Assembly: GCA_035719045.1 (NCBI GenBank)
Contig: DASTGO010000374.1
Coordinates: 1 to 49,006 of the forward strand
From: DASTGO01 sp035719045
Lineage (GTDB): Bacteria > Actinomycetota > Actinomycetes > Actinomycetales > Kineosporiaceae
DNA length: 49,006 nucleotides
Direction: 5' to 3'
Shown: piece after piece, positions 1 through 6,933 of the stretch
How positions within the stretch are numbered: the stretch's first letter is position 1
Layout of the letters: each line of letters starts with the position of its first letter
Translations under genes and position numbers: made by a program
Notes under the pieces: model-generated
The model's input: the letters and a program-made list of their open reading frames with translations, nothing else
The model's database searches: none
What the model was told of the DNA's origin: nothing

Positions 1-290
1 GCCTGCGGCCGGGGCAGGGTCGCGGGCTGCGGGCGCGGCGTCCCGGGAACGTGGCCGTTCCGCGGCGGCAGCGGACCGTTCGGGCCGCCCATCGTCAGCA
101 GCCGCCACATCAGGTCGTCACCGGGCCGCGGACCCTCCAGGGCCGCCAGCCGGGCCTTCATCAGTCGCTCCGCCTCGAACGCCTCGCGGCAGTCCCGGCA
201 GCCGGCGAGGTGGAGGTGCGCGCGCTGCACCGCATCCGGGGCGAGCCGCCCGTCGACCAGGGCGGTCACCCGTTCCCCGAGGTGAGCCAC
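1..290 (-). CDS. rseA: Anti-sigma factor, zinc-finger (RsrA/RseA type), truncated by the window edge
   Basis: This is the N-terminal ~96 residues of a zinc-binding anti-sigma factor; the frame stays open to base 1, so the C-terminus lies outside the window. The start is the GTG at 290, two bases after the sigma-factor stop, which implies translational coupling. Visible zinc-finger residues are His3, then His27-x3-Cys31-x2-Cys34 (HLAGCRDC), the H-C-C core of ZAS-domain anti-sigma factors. The part after residue ~60 is Pro/Gly-rich. By family knowledge such proteins bind their cognate ECF sigma factor in the cytoplasm and release it on stress. The gene order O-methyltransferase / sigE / anti-sigma matches the mycobacterial Rv1220c-sigE-rseA locus, so this is probably the SigE anti-sigma factor. 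Redox sensing is possible but not shown. Confidence 0.85.
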   Translation of the reverse strand, partial: MAHLGERVTALVDGRLAPDAVQRAHLHLAGCRDCREAFEAERLMKARLAALEGPRPGDDLMWRLLTMGGPNGPLPPRNGHVPGTPRPQPATLPRPQ

Positions 291-292
291 GG

Positions 293-1006
293 TCACGCCT
301 CCGGGCCGAGGGCGGATCCGGCAGGGGCAGCGGGGGCCTGCGCCGGGCGGCGATGGGCCAGTGCCTGGCGCAGTTGGGCCCGGCCACGGTGGATCCGGGA
401 CCGGACGGTCCCGAGCTTGACGTCGAGGGTGGCGGCGATCTCCTCGTAGGACAGCCCCTCGATGTCGCACAGCACGACAGCGGCCCGGAAGTCCGGGGGC
501 AGGGTGTCCAGGGCGGCCTGAACGTCGTGGTCGAGGTTGTTCTGTTCCCAGGCCCGTTCCGGGCCCAGTTCGGTCTGGCCCGGCAGCCGGTCGGAGGCGT
601 CCTCGGGAAGGGCGTCGAACCGGATCCGCTGCTTGCGGCGGACCTGGTCCAGGAACAGGTTCGTGGTGATCCTGTGCAGCCAGCCCTCGAAGGTGCCCGG
701 CGTGTACGACGACAGCGAGCGGAAGACCCGGACGAAGACCTCCTGGGTGAGGTCCTCGGCGTCGTGCCGGTTGCCGGTCAGCCGGTAGGCGAGCCGGTAG
801 ACCCGGGCGGAGTGCTCCTGGACGACCTCCTCCCAACTGGGCGGGGTCCAGGCCGCGGTGACCGGGGACTGCGTGGCAGCGGGCGCGCAGCCGGTGTCAC
901 CGGCGGACATCGCTGCGGCGCCGACCGGGGCAGTGCCCCCGGGGGCCGACGGACCGCCCCCTGCACCGGCGGCGGCCGCGGCCGCCGCCGGGACGTCCTG
1001 GTTCAC
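293..1006 (-). CDS. sigE: ECF RNA polymerase sigma factor SigE
   Basis: A 237-residue group 4 sigma factor. Region 2 contains AYRLTGNRHDAEDLTQEVFV and GTFEGWLHRITTNLFLD; region 4 contains LPPDFRAAVVLCDIEGLSYE, then KLGTVRSRIHRGR, the helix-turn-helix that reads the -35 element. Wording is very close to mycobacterial SigE, the envelope-stress sigma factor. The start is taken at the GTG at 1006 because AGGAGG lies just before it. An in-frame ATG at 1102 (also with a purine-rich leader) would add 32 residues, and mycobacterial sigE is known to use alternative starts, so both may be used. The Ala-rich stretch after the start is low complexity. It is followed at 2 nt by the anti-sigma gene. An ECF-type promoter lies at 1212-1238, consistent with autoregulation or control by another ECF sigma factor. 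Confidence 0.92.
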   Translation of the reverse strand: MNQDVPAAAAAAAGAGGGPSAPGGTAPVGAAAMSAGDTGCAPAATQSPVTAAWTPPSWEEVVQEHSARVYRLAYRLTGNRHDAEDLTQEVFVRVFRSLSSYTPGTFEGWLHRITTNLFLDQVRRKQRIRFDALPEDASDRLPGQTELGPERAWEQNNLDHDVQAALDTLPPDFRAAVVLCDIEGLSYEEIAATLDVKLGTVRSRIHRGRAQLRQALAHRRPAQAPAAPAGSALGPEA

Positions 1007-1211
1007 GGCTCCTCCTGTCGGCCGGCGGCGGCGCAGCAGGGATTTCCCGCTGAAGCCGACCGCCGTGTACGGCATCGAGTAGACCGACACCGCTCCTCCC
1101 ATCGTCGCCGAACCCGGTCCCTCGCGCGCTGCGGGCAACCCCACCGCTTCGGGGGGACAGCCCCACCCTCCGCAGCCGGCCGGGCGGGCACCGGGAGGGT
1201 TCCGGTCGGAC

Positions 1212-1238
1212 AACGCCCCACCCGGGCACCGCGTTCCC
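1212..1238 (-). promoter_or_regulatory. ECF-type promoter upstream of sigE
   Basis: On the minus strand GGGAAC (1238-1233) and CGTT (1215-1212) are separated by exactly 17 nt. This matches the GGAAC-N17/18-CGTT consensus of SigE/SigH/SigR-type sigma factors. The predicted transcript would begin near 1205, leaving a ~200-nt leader before the GTG at 1006 or ~100 nt before the ATG at 1102. Confidence 0.65.
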
Positions 1239-1338
1239 GCCCGGTCCGGGAGGCAGCCCCGGGGCGCTCTCCAGAGCAGGACAGGGCAGGTGATCGAGTA
1301 GGCGGTGGACACTGTCGGCCGGCAGGCCGACGGGCGTC

Positions 1339-1344
1339 TAGGCT
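1339..1344 (+). promoter_or_regulatory. Candidate -10 element (TAGGCT) for the O-methyltransferase
   Basis: TAGGCT is the same hexamer found before several genes in this window. A start site near 1351 would lie downstream of the GTG at 1305 and so exclude that codon as a start. It would place a short leader ORF at the 5' end of the message. Confidence 0.4.
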
Positions 1345-1356
1345 TCACAGCAGGCG

Positions 1357-1392
1357 ATGGCCGCCACGCCGCCGCCCACGCCGAGGAGGTAG
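1357..1392 (+). other. Possible 11-codon leader ORF (uORF) coupled to the O-methyltransferase
   Basis: ATG at 1357 opens MAATPPPTPRR and stops at TAG 1390-1392. Its last two sense codons, AGG AGG, are themselves the Shine-Dalgarno sequence of the downstream gene, whose putative ATC start is at 1395, two bases after the stop. The arrangement suggests reinitiation, but the peptide has no known homologue and the call rests on layout only. Confidence 0.3.
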
Positions 1393-1394
1393 CC

Positions 1395-2027
1395 ATCAGC
1401 GCACCCACGCCCGCGACCTGGGCGTACGCGGAGAACTTCGTCCTGGAGGACGACGTCCTGGGCCGTGCCCGGGCCCGCGCCGACGAGCTCGGCTGCGCCC
1501 CGGTGCTGCCCGGGGTGGGCGCCATGCTGCGGGTGCTCGCGGCGGCGGCGGGCGCCCGCTCCGTGGTCGAGGTCGGGACCGGGACCGGCGTGTCCGGGGT
1601 GTACCTGCTGCGCGGGATGCCCGAGGACGGCGTGCTGACCACGATCGACGTCGAGGTGGAGAACCAGCGGGCCGCCCGGGAGGCCTTCGCCGAGGCCGGG
1701 ATCCGGTCCAACCGGACCCGGGTGATCCCCGGCCGGGCTCTGGAGGTGCTCCCCCGGCTCACCGACAGCGCCTACGACCTGGTGTTCCTCGATGCGGACA
1801 AGATCGAGTACGACGCCTACGTGGACCAGGCCCTGCGCCTGCTGCGGCCCGGCGGGCTGCTGGCGGTGGACAACGCCCTCTGGCACGACCGGGTGGCCGA
1901 CCCTGCCCAGCGGGACCTCACCACCACCGCCGTGCGCGAGCTCGGCAAGCGGGTCCGGGACGACCCCCGGCTGGTCCCGGCGATGTTGTCCTGCGGCGAC
2001 GGCCTGCTGCTGGCGGTGACCCGCTGA
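1395..2027 (+). CDS. SAM-dependent O-methyltransferase (CCoAOMT-like, Rv1220c family)
   Basis: A class I, probably metal-dependent, O-methyltransferase of ~210 residues. SAM-binding motif I is VVEVGTGTGVSG; FLDADK supplies the usual metal-ligand Asp, and VDNALW carries the second Asp-Asn pair. Family members methylate catechol-like hydroxyls; the substrate is unknown. Divergent position next to sigE matches mycobacteria. The start is awkward. The only canonical in-frame start upstream is GTG at 1305, which adds 30 low-complexity residues and lies upstream of a candidate -10 at 1339. The only strong ribosome-binding site (GAGGAGG, 1383-1389) precedes an ATC at 1395, where family-like sequence begins. 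I annotate that rare start; the conventional alternative is 1305..2027. Confidence 0.85.
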   Translation: MSAPTPATWAYAENFVLEDDVLGRARARADELGCAPVLPGVGAMLRVLAAAAGARSVVEVGTGTGVSGVYLLRGMPEDGVLTTIDVEVENQRAAREAFAEAGIRSNRTRVIPGRALEVLPRLTDSAYDLVFLDADKIEYDAYVDQALRLLRPGGLLAVDNALWHDRVADPAQRDLTTTAVRELGKRVRDDPRLVPAMLSCGDGLLLAVTR

Positions 2028-2245
2028 CCCTTACCGGTGACCCCGGCCCCCCGCCGGCCGACTGGTCCGGTACCGGTGGGGAGGCCGGCGCCCCCGCGGG
2101 AATTCCCAGCGACCCGCCGATCCCGATCGACTCCAGCCGCCCGCTGCCGCCACGGCGCCTGCTGCGCGGGGCGCAGCGGCTGTCCCACCTGGTCGGCCGG
2201 AGGCTGCTGGTCGGGATCACGGTCCGCGACGGTGCTGGGGGGACG

Positions 2246-2482
2246 GTGAGCCGGGACCAGTTCTGCGGCCGGGTCCTCGAGGTGGCCGACGGCGTCGTGG
2301 TCGTGGACCGGGACGGGGCACCCGTGGTGCTGCCCGCCGACGAGTCCGCCTACGAGGCCGCGCCGCCGGGGGTCTACCGGCTGACCGACACCGGCGAGGA
2401 GGTGGTCAGCCCCGACTATGTGACCACCTGGACGCTGCTGGAACGCCCGGCGGGCAGCCCACCGCCGATGCCCCCGGCCTGA
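2246..2482 (+). CDS. Conserved hypothetical protein, start uncertain
   Basis: A small acidic protein with motifs such as RDQFCGRVLEV, GVVVVDRDG, PPGVYRL and VVSPDYVTTWTLL. It looks like a short beta-barrel-type protein seen beside other actinobacterial genes, but I cannot name a family with certainty. GTG at 2246 is the only canonical in-frame start after the methyltransferase stop. The frame upstream still looks coding: LVGRRLLVGITVRDG at about 2187-2231 reads as part of the same domain. Real translation therefore probably begins earlier, at a non-canonical codon, for example CTG at 2024 overlapping the methyltransferase stop. No function is inferred. Confidence 0.6.
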   Translation: MSRDQFCGRVLEVADGVVVVDRDGAPVVLPADESAYEAAPPGVYRLTDTGEEVVSPDYVTTWTLLERPAGSPPPMPPA

Positions 2483-2523
2483 GCCCCGTCCCGCCGGCGT
2501 CGTCCCGTCCCGTCCCGTCCCCG

Positions 2524-4065
2524 TCAGCGCAGGGTCTCCAGCCAGCGCAGCAGCAGTCGGGCACCGAAGCCGGTCGCGCCGCGGGAGATCTCGTGGTCGT
2601 CCTTCTCGCTGCGGCCGGTCCCGGCGATGTCGAGGTGTGCCCAGCGCCGCCCCGCGACGAACTCCCGCAGGAACAGCGCCGCGGTGATCGAGCCGCCGCC
2701 CAGCCTCTTGTCCACCGAGACGTGACACAGGTCGGCCACCGGGGAGTCCAGCGCCCGGCGGTAGTCCTCCACCAGCGGCATCCGCCAGACCCGCTCGCCG
2801 ACCGCCTCCCCCGCGGTCACCAGGGCAGCGGCCAGCCGATCGTCGGTGGCGTACAGCGGGGCGTACCGGCGGCCGAGCCCGAGGGTGGCGGCACCGGTCA
2901 GGGTGGCCACGTCGACCAGGACCTCCGGGTCGAGGGCGTCCACGGCGTAGGCCAGCGCGTCGGCGAGCACGAGCCGGCCCTCGGCGTCGGTGTTGAGGAT
3001 CTCGCTGGTCCGCCCGCCGTAGTGCCGGACCACGTCCCCGGGACGGTACGAGGTGCCGCCCACGGCGTTCTCGGCCAGGGCGAGCAGTCCGGTGACCGGG
3101 CGGCGGACCCCGAGGTCCCGGCAGGCGGACAGTGCCGCCAGGACCGCGGCGGACCCGGCCATGTCCGTCTTCATCGCGACCATGGACTCCCGGAGCTTGA
3201 TCGACAGGCCCCCGGTGTCGTACGTGATCCCCTTGCCGACCAGGACCACGGGGCGGCGGGACCGTCCGGCCCCCGCTACGTCCGGGACGTAGTCCAGCCG
3301 GACCAGTCGCGGTGGCCGCACCGAACCGCCGCCCACCGCGAGCAGGGCGCCGAAGCCGTCCCGGGCCAGCTGGTCGGCGTCCCAGACCCGGATCCGCAGA
3401 CCGGCCCGCTCCGCGACCCGGCCCGCCTGGTCGGCCATCCACTGCGGGTCCTTGACGTCGGAGGGGACGTTGGCCAGGTCCCGGGCCAGCCGGGCGGCCG
3501 CCCCCGAGAGCAGACCCCGGTTCACCCCCGCCTCCGGGTAGCGCCCGGCGAGCACGGCGTGGTGGACCGGCTCGGCGTCGGACCGGTCCCTCGTGCCGGC
3601 CGCGGGTGGGGCGTACCCGCCGAGCAGCAGCCCCTCGACCACGGCCCGGGCACCCTCCGCCCCCGTCCCCGCCCCGATCGTGGTGGCCAGCCGGTCCCGC
3701 CCCCGGACCGCCCGGGCCAGGGCCGCGGCCGCCCGGCGCAGATCGGCGGAGCGGCCCTGGCCCACCCCCACCAGGAGCAGCCGCGCGGGCAGTCCGGCCG
3801 GGGCCTGGACCGGAACCCGGACCACTTCCCCGGGCCGGCCCTTGACCCGCTCCGTGGCGACCACGGCGGCGGGGTCGGTGCCGTAGGCGGTCAGGGCCTC
3901 GACGGCGGAGTCGTCCGGAGCCGGCGAACCACCCGTACCGGCCCACACCGGGACGGCCAGCACATCCGCCCCGGCGGCACCGGCCAGGCCGGGGGGCAGC
4001 ACCTCGACGGTGGTGGCCGGCGTGGCGGCCGACGGGTCCACGGAACCGAAGGTGGCAGCAGTCAT
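2524..4065 (-). CDS. pepA: Leucyl aminopeptidase (M17)
   Basis: A cytosolic, hexameric, two-metal aminopeptidase of 513 residues that removes N-terminal residues from peptides. The C-terminal catalytic domain shows LVGKGITYDTGGLSIK (metal-binding Lys and Asp), MKTDMAGSAAV, and the family signature NTDAEGRLVLADAL carrying the metal-binding Asp and Glu and the bicarbonate-binding Arg. The N-terminal ~170 residues are the divergent regulatory domain. The length fits the family. ATG at 4065 is chosen over GTG at 4071 because a -10-like TACGTT ends exactly 6 nt before the ATG, making a leaderless start likely. It converges with the hypothetical gene ending at 2482. A strong hairpin at 4101-4143 separates it from the DUF3117 gene upstream on the same strand. 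Confidence 0.95.
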   Translation of the reverse strand: MTAATFGSVDPSAATPATTVEVLPPGLAGAAGADVLAVPVWAGTGGSPAPDDSAVEALTAYGTDPAAVVATERVKGRPGEVVRVPVQAPAGLPARLLLVGVGQGRSADLRRAAAALARAVRGRDRLATTIGAGTGAEGARAVVEGLLLGGYAPPAAGTRDRSDAEPVHHAVLAGRYPEAGVNRGLLSGAAARLARDLANVPSDVKDPQWMADQAGRVAERAGLRIRVWDADQLARDGFGALLAVGGGSVRPPRLVRLDYVPDVAGAGRSRRPVVLVGKGITYDTGGLSIKLRESMVAMKTDMAGSAAVLAALSACRDLGVRRPVTGLLALAENAVGGTSYRPGDVVRHYGGRTSEILNTDAEGRLVLADALAYAVDALDPEVLVDVATLTGAATLGLGRRYAPLYATDDRLAAALVTAGEAVGERVWRMPLVEDYRRALDSPVADLCHVSVDKRLGGGSITAALFLREFVAGRRWAHLDIAGTGRSEKDDHEISRGATGFGARLLLRWLETLR

Positions 4066-4071
4066 CGGCAC

Positions 4072-4077
4072 AACGTA
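4072..4077 (-). promoter_or_regulatory. -10 element (TACGTT) of a leaderless pepA transcript
   Basis: TACGTT ends 6 nt before the pepA ATG, with no Shine-Dalgarno sequence between. This matches the TANNNT spacing typical of leaderless actinobacterial mRNAs. Confidence 0.45.
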
Positions 4078-4100
4078 CCCGCGCCGGCCGGTGAGGCGAC

Positions 4101-4143
4101 GGAGGCCCGGGACCCTACCGCTGGGGCGGGGTCCCGGGCCTCC
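4101..4143 (-). terminator. Strong hairpin terminator after the DUF3117 gene
   Basis: A perfect 15-bp stem (4101-4115 with 4129-4143) encloses a 13-nt loop. It lies 28 nt beyond the DUF3117 stop and upstream of pepA on the same strand. No U-tract is present, as is common in high-GC actinobacteria. Confidence 0.75.
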
Positions 4144-4170
4144 GGTGCGTCGTGTGACGGGATGAGGTGG

Positions 4171-4338
4171 TCAGCCGGCCACGGCCTTCAGCGCGTCACC
4201 GAGCTCACTGGCCTCCGTGGCGGACATCTCCACGACCAGTCGCCCGCCGCCCTCCAGCGGGACGCGCATCACGATGCCGCGCCCCTCCTTCGTGACCTCC
4301 AGCGGGCCGTCCCCGGTCCGCGGCTTCATGGCCGCCAT
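4171..4338 (-). CDS. DUF3117 small conserved protein
   Basis: A 55-residue protein beginning MAAMKPRTGDGPLEVTKEG and containing VMRVPLEGGGRLVVEMSATE. It is the near-invariant actinobacterial DUF3117 family (Rv1211-like), whose function is unknown. Start ATG 4338 has a purine-rich AGGAAGGGG leader. The gene is monocistronic: a -35/-10 pair lies at 4436-4464 and a strong terminator follows at 4101-4143. In mycobacteria it also lies near tag and the LOG gene, as here. Confidence 0.92.
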   Translation of the reverse strand: MAAMKPRTGDGPLEVTKEGRGIVMRVPLEGGGRLVVEMSATEASELGDALKAVAG

Positions 4339-4435
4339 GCGCCATCCCCTTCCTCGTCGATGCCCCGCTGCTGAGCCCCCGCCGGAACCAGTGCCCGCCT
4401 CGGCAGGACTCAGGCACGGAACGTGATCGGCGACC

Positions 4436-4464
4436 ATTATCCCGCCTCCTGGTCCGAGCACGAA
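4436..4464 (-). promoter_or_regulatory. Housekeeping-type promoter of the DUF3117 gene
   Basis: TTCGTG (4464-4459) and GATAAT (4441-4436) are spaced by 17 nt on the minus strand, within the 300-nt divergent region between the DUF3117 gene and the crotonase gene. The message would carry a ~90-nt leader. Confidence 0.5.
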
Positions 4465-4638
4465 ACGCCTCGCCCCGCGCCACCGTGTCGGCGGGTCGCC
4501 CACGCCACCCGCCGGTGGGACCGGGGGCGACCACGCACCGCCGTCGCACCTGTGGTCGGGCAGACTGACCGGCACCCGGGCCGCCCCCACCGGACCACCG
4601 TGCACCGACCGCATCCGGACCCCGCCGAAGGAGACCCG

Positions 4639-5460
4639 ATGTCCACGCAACAGCCCGAACCGGACGTCCCGGACGCCGGCCCCGTCGTCCTGGAACTCGC
4701 CGAGGGAGTGGCCACGGTCCGGCTGAACCGGCCGGAGGCGATGAACGCCCTGGATGTCGGCAGCAAGATCGCCCTGCGGGACACCCTCCAGCAGGTGGCC
4801 GCCGATCCCGCGGTGCGGTGTGTGGTGCTCACCGGGACCGGGCGGGCGTTCTGCGTCGGGCAGGACCTGCGCGAGCACGTGGAACTGCTCACCGCCCGGG
4901 ACGATCTGCTGTTCCGCACCGTCCCGGAGCACTACAACCCGATCGCCCTCACCCTGGCGACGATGGCGAAACCGGTGATCGCCGCGGTGAACGGGGTCGC
5001 CGCCGGAGCCGGTGCGTCGTTCGCCTTCGCCGCTGACCTGCGGATCGTCGCCGCCTCCGCGGGCTTCAACCTGGCGTTCACCGGGATCGCCCTGTCGGCG
5101 GACTCCGGCGCGTCGTGGTGGCTGCCCCGGCTGGTCGGCTCAGCCAAGGCCAAGGAGCTGCTGATGATGCCCCGGACGGTCCCCGCCGAGGAGGCCCTGC
5201 GGCTCGGCCTGGCCAGCGAGGTGGTGCCGGACGAGCAGTTCGCCGAGCGGGTCCGGGAGGTGGCCGCGAAGCTGGCGGCCGGTCCCACGGTGGCGTACGG
5301 GGCGGTCCGCCGGGCGGTGGCCTACTCCGCCACGCACGACCTGGAGTCCTCGCTGGCGCACGAGGGCGAGCTGATGTCCCTCACCGGCACCACCGCCGAC
5401 CACCACGCCGCCGTCGAGGCGTTCCTGGCCAAGAAGCAGCCCCGGTTCGAGGGCCGCTGA
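4639..5460 (+). CDS. Enoyl-CoA hydratase/isomerase (crotonase family, PaaG-like)
   Basis: A 273-residue crotonase-fold acyl-CoA enzyme. Start ATG 4639 follows GAAGGAGACCCG. Landmarks are VATVRLNRPEAMNAL, AFCVGQDLREH and VIAAVNGVAAGAGASFAFAA, which form the CoA-binding and oxyanion-hole segments. In the catalytic region LSADSGASWWLPRLVG the first of the two classical crotonase glutamates (Glu144 of rat hydratase) is not apparent. An Asp stands in the loop where PaaG-type isomerases keep theirs; KAKELL may carry the second Glu. It may therefore be an isomerase such as a ring-epoxide or double-bond isomerase rather than a simple hydratase. No paa or beta-oxidation genes lie nearby, so the pathway is undetermined. 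It converges with the membrane glycosyltransferase gene across a shared hairpin. Confidence 0.88.
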   Translation: MSTQQPEPDVPDAGPVVLELAEGVATVRLNRPEAMNALDVGSKIALRDTLQQVAADPAVRCVVLTGTGRAFCVGQDLREHVELLTARDDLLFRTVPEHYNPIALTLATMAKPVIAAVNGVAAGAGASFAFAADLRIVAASAGFNLAFTGIALSADSGASWWLPRLVGSAKAKELLMMPRTVPAEEALRLGLASEVVPDEQFAERVREVAAKLAAGPTVAYGAVRRAVAYSATHDLESSLAHEGELMSLTGTTADHHAAVEAFLAKKQPRFEGR

Positions 5461-5469
5461 GGTGCGCCG

Positions 5470-5501
5470 GGCCGCCGTGGCCGGGACCGGTCACGGCGGC
5501 C
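5470..5501. terminator. Bidirectional hairpin between convergent genes
   Basis: A perfect 10-bp stem, GGCCGCCGTG with CACGGCGGCC, sits between the crotonase stop and the last codons of the opposing mannosyltransferase gene. It could end transcription in both directions. Confidence 0.6.
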
Positions 5502-6933
5502 AGTCGGTCGGTGGGCTGAACCGCCACAACCAGGTCACCCAGAGGATCTGTCCGGCCAGGCAGGCCAGCACCAGCGTCCTCCGGTAGGCCGGGGACGGCG
5601 AGGCGGCGGCCAGCATGGTGCCGAAGGGGAACAGCAGCAGCAGGTACCGCGGCAGGCTGGTGCTCGGGTCCAGGACCACCGCCAGGTACCCGAGGTAGGC
5701 CACCATCCAGACCCGCAGGTCGGCGCCGACCATCCGGGCGGTGGGCCGGGTCAGCCACCAGATCGCCAGCCCGGCCGCCGACGCCACGAGCAGCGGCCCG
5801 AACCAGTCCCCGAAGAAGAACTGGGACATCGTCCACCAGGGCAGGACCGGGGTGAGCTGGTGGCCGAGGCGCCAGGCCCCCATGGTCTGGGTGTAGGCGT
5901 CGGCCCGGCCGGTCACGGTGGCGGCGATCAGGGGCCACTCGACCGCGGCGAAGGCGGCCGCCGCGCACAGCACCCCCAGCGACGGCGCCTCCCGGCCGCT
6001 CACCGGGGCCTGGCGGTGCCGGCGCCACCGGTTCAGGGCGTGGAGGGCGACCACGGCCGCCACCGGCACGGCGATCGGGCGGGCCACGCCGATCAGCAGC
6101 ACCAGCGGGACCGCCACCAGGTACCGGCGCCGCTGCAGGCACCACAGGGCGCAGACCAGCAGGAAGATCGACAAGGACTCGGTGTACGCCAACTGCAGGA
6201 CGGGCGCCGCCGGGAAGACGCAGAACATCACGACGGTCCACTGCGCCAGGCTGCGCCCGACGATCGGTTCCATCAGGCTGCGCAGGACCATGACGGCCAA
6301 CGCCCCGGCGGTCAGGGACACGATCGAGGCGCTCACGGGCCAGTCGGTGCCGAACAGCCAGCCGGTGTACCGGACCGTGAGCGGATACAGGGGGTAGAAG
6401 GCCCACTGGCTCTGCGCCACGTGCCCGTGCACGTCGATCGGGAGGTGTCCCGGATAGCCGATCTCCGCGATCCGCCGGTACCACGCGCCGTCCCAGAGGC
6501 TGAGCACGCCGAGGTACCCGGGGTCCGGGTCGTTCCACATGCTCGGCACCTGGAACCGGGCGACCCGGCTGATGATGACGAGGTCGATCAGCCTGCTGAC
6601 CAGGTACACCGCCAGGGCCTGGCTCCACCCCGGCAGGGACCACCAACCCTCACGCAGCCGCAACCGCCGGTCCAGGACCCACAGGGCGGCCCGGCGCGGG
6701 GGGCGTTCGCCGCCCAGGAGCCAGTCCGGTGGCCAGGGACGGGCGAGGGCCAGGTCGGGGGCGGACGCCGGGTCGGGGGCGGACGCCGGGTCGGGGGCGA
6801 GGGCCGTGGAAGGACCTGGGAGCGGCGTCCCGGCCGGGTCGAGGACGGGAGCCGGGTCGGGGGCGGGGACGGCCGGGGGGTCCGGCTCGGGTTCCGCGGA
6901 GACCTGCCGGGTGAACGTCCGTGGCCAGATCAT
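5491..6933 (-). CDS. GPI18/PIG-V-like integral membrane mannosyltransferase
   Basis: A 480-residue polytopic membrane protein of the GT-C superfamily. The cytoplasmic N-terminus (residues ~15-60) is a low-complexity Pro/Ala/Asp tract. After it come about ten hydrophobic segments. The family landmark SLWDGAWYRRIAEIGYPGH is followed by WAFYPLYPLTVRY and LAYTESLSIFLLV, as in Gpi18/PIG-V mannosyltransferases that use polyprenyl-phosphate sugar donors. In actinobacteria such enzymes probably decorate lipoglycans or exported proteins; the acceptor here is unknown. ATG 6933 overlaps the tag stop by four bases (ATGA) and has a GGGAGGG leader, so it is the third gene of the divIVA-tag operon. The Pro/Asp tract is encoded by an 18-bp tandem repeat at 6753-6804. 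Confidence 0.85.
   Translation of the reverse strand: MIWPRTFTRQVSAEPEPDPPAVPAPDPAPVLDPAGTPLPGPSTALAPDPASAPDPASAPDLALARPWPPDWLLGGERPPRRAALWVLDRRLRLREGWWSLPGWSQALAVYLVSRLIDLVIISRVARFQVPSMWNDPDPGYLGVLSLWDGAWYRRIAEIGYPGHLPIDVHGHVAQSQWAFYPLYPLTVRYTGWLFGTDWPVSASIVSLTAGALAVMVLRSLMEPIVGRSLAQWTVVMFCVFPAAPVLQLAYTESLSIFLLVCALWCLQRRRYLVAVPLVLLIGVARPIAVPVAAVVALHALNRWRRHRQAPVSGREAPSLGVLCAAAAFAAVEWPLIAATVTGRADAYTQTMGAWRLGHQLTPVLPWWTMSQFFFGDWFGPLLVASAAGLAIWWLTRPTARMVGADLRVWMVAYLGYLAVVLDPSTSLPRYLLLLFPFGTMLAAASPSPAYRRTLVLACLAGQILWVTWLWRFSPPTDWPP
6753..6804. repeat. 18-bp tandem repeat inside the mannosyltransferase gene
   Basis: Two exact copies (6753-6770 and 6771-6788) of GGTCGGGGGCGGACGCCG, followed by a diverging third. 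The period is a multiple of three and encodes the Ala-Ser-Ala-Pro-Asp-Pro repeat of the cytoplasmic N-terminus, so copy-number change would keep the frame. Confidence 0.8.

Noticed and set aside
293..1762. Full 489-codon minus-strand frame as a long sigma factor
   Set aside because: The part upstream of ~1102 is antisense to the methyltransferase and Arg/Pro/Ser-rich; the sigma domain starts after the well-placed GTG 1006.
353..2482. A very long open plus-strand frame running antisense to sigE and across the methyltransferase
   Set aside because: High GC leaves antisense frames open. Only the 3' end (after ~2024) has protein-like sequence; the rest is Arg/Pro/Gly-rich and mirrors real genes.
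4069..4071. GTG as the pepA start
   Set aside because: The ATG 6 nt later fits the leaderless -10 spacing exactly, while the GTG would lie only 0 nt from the hexamer.
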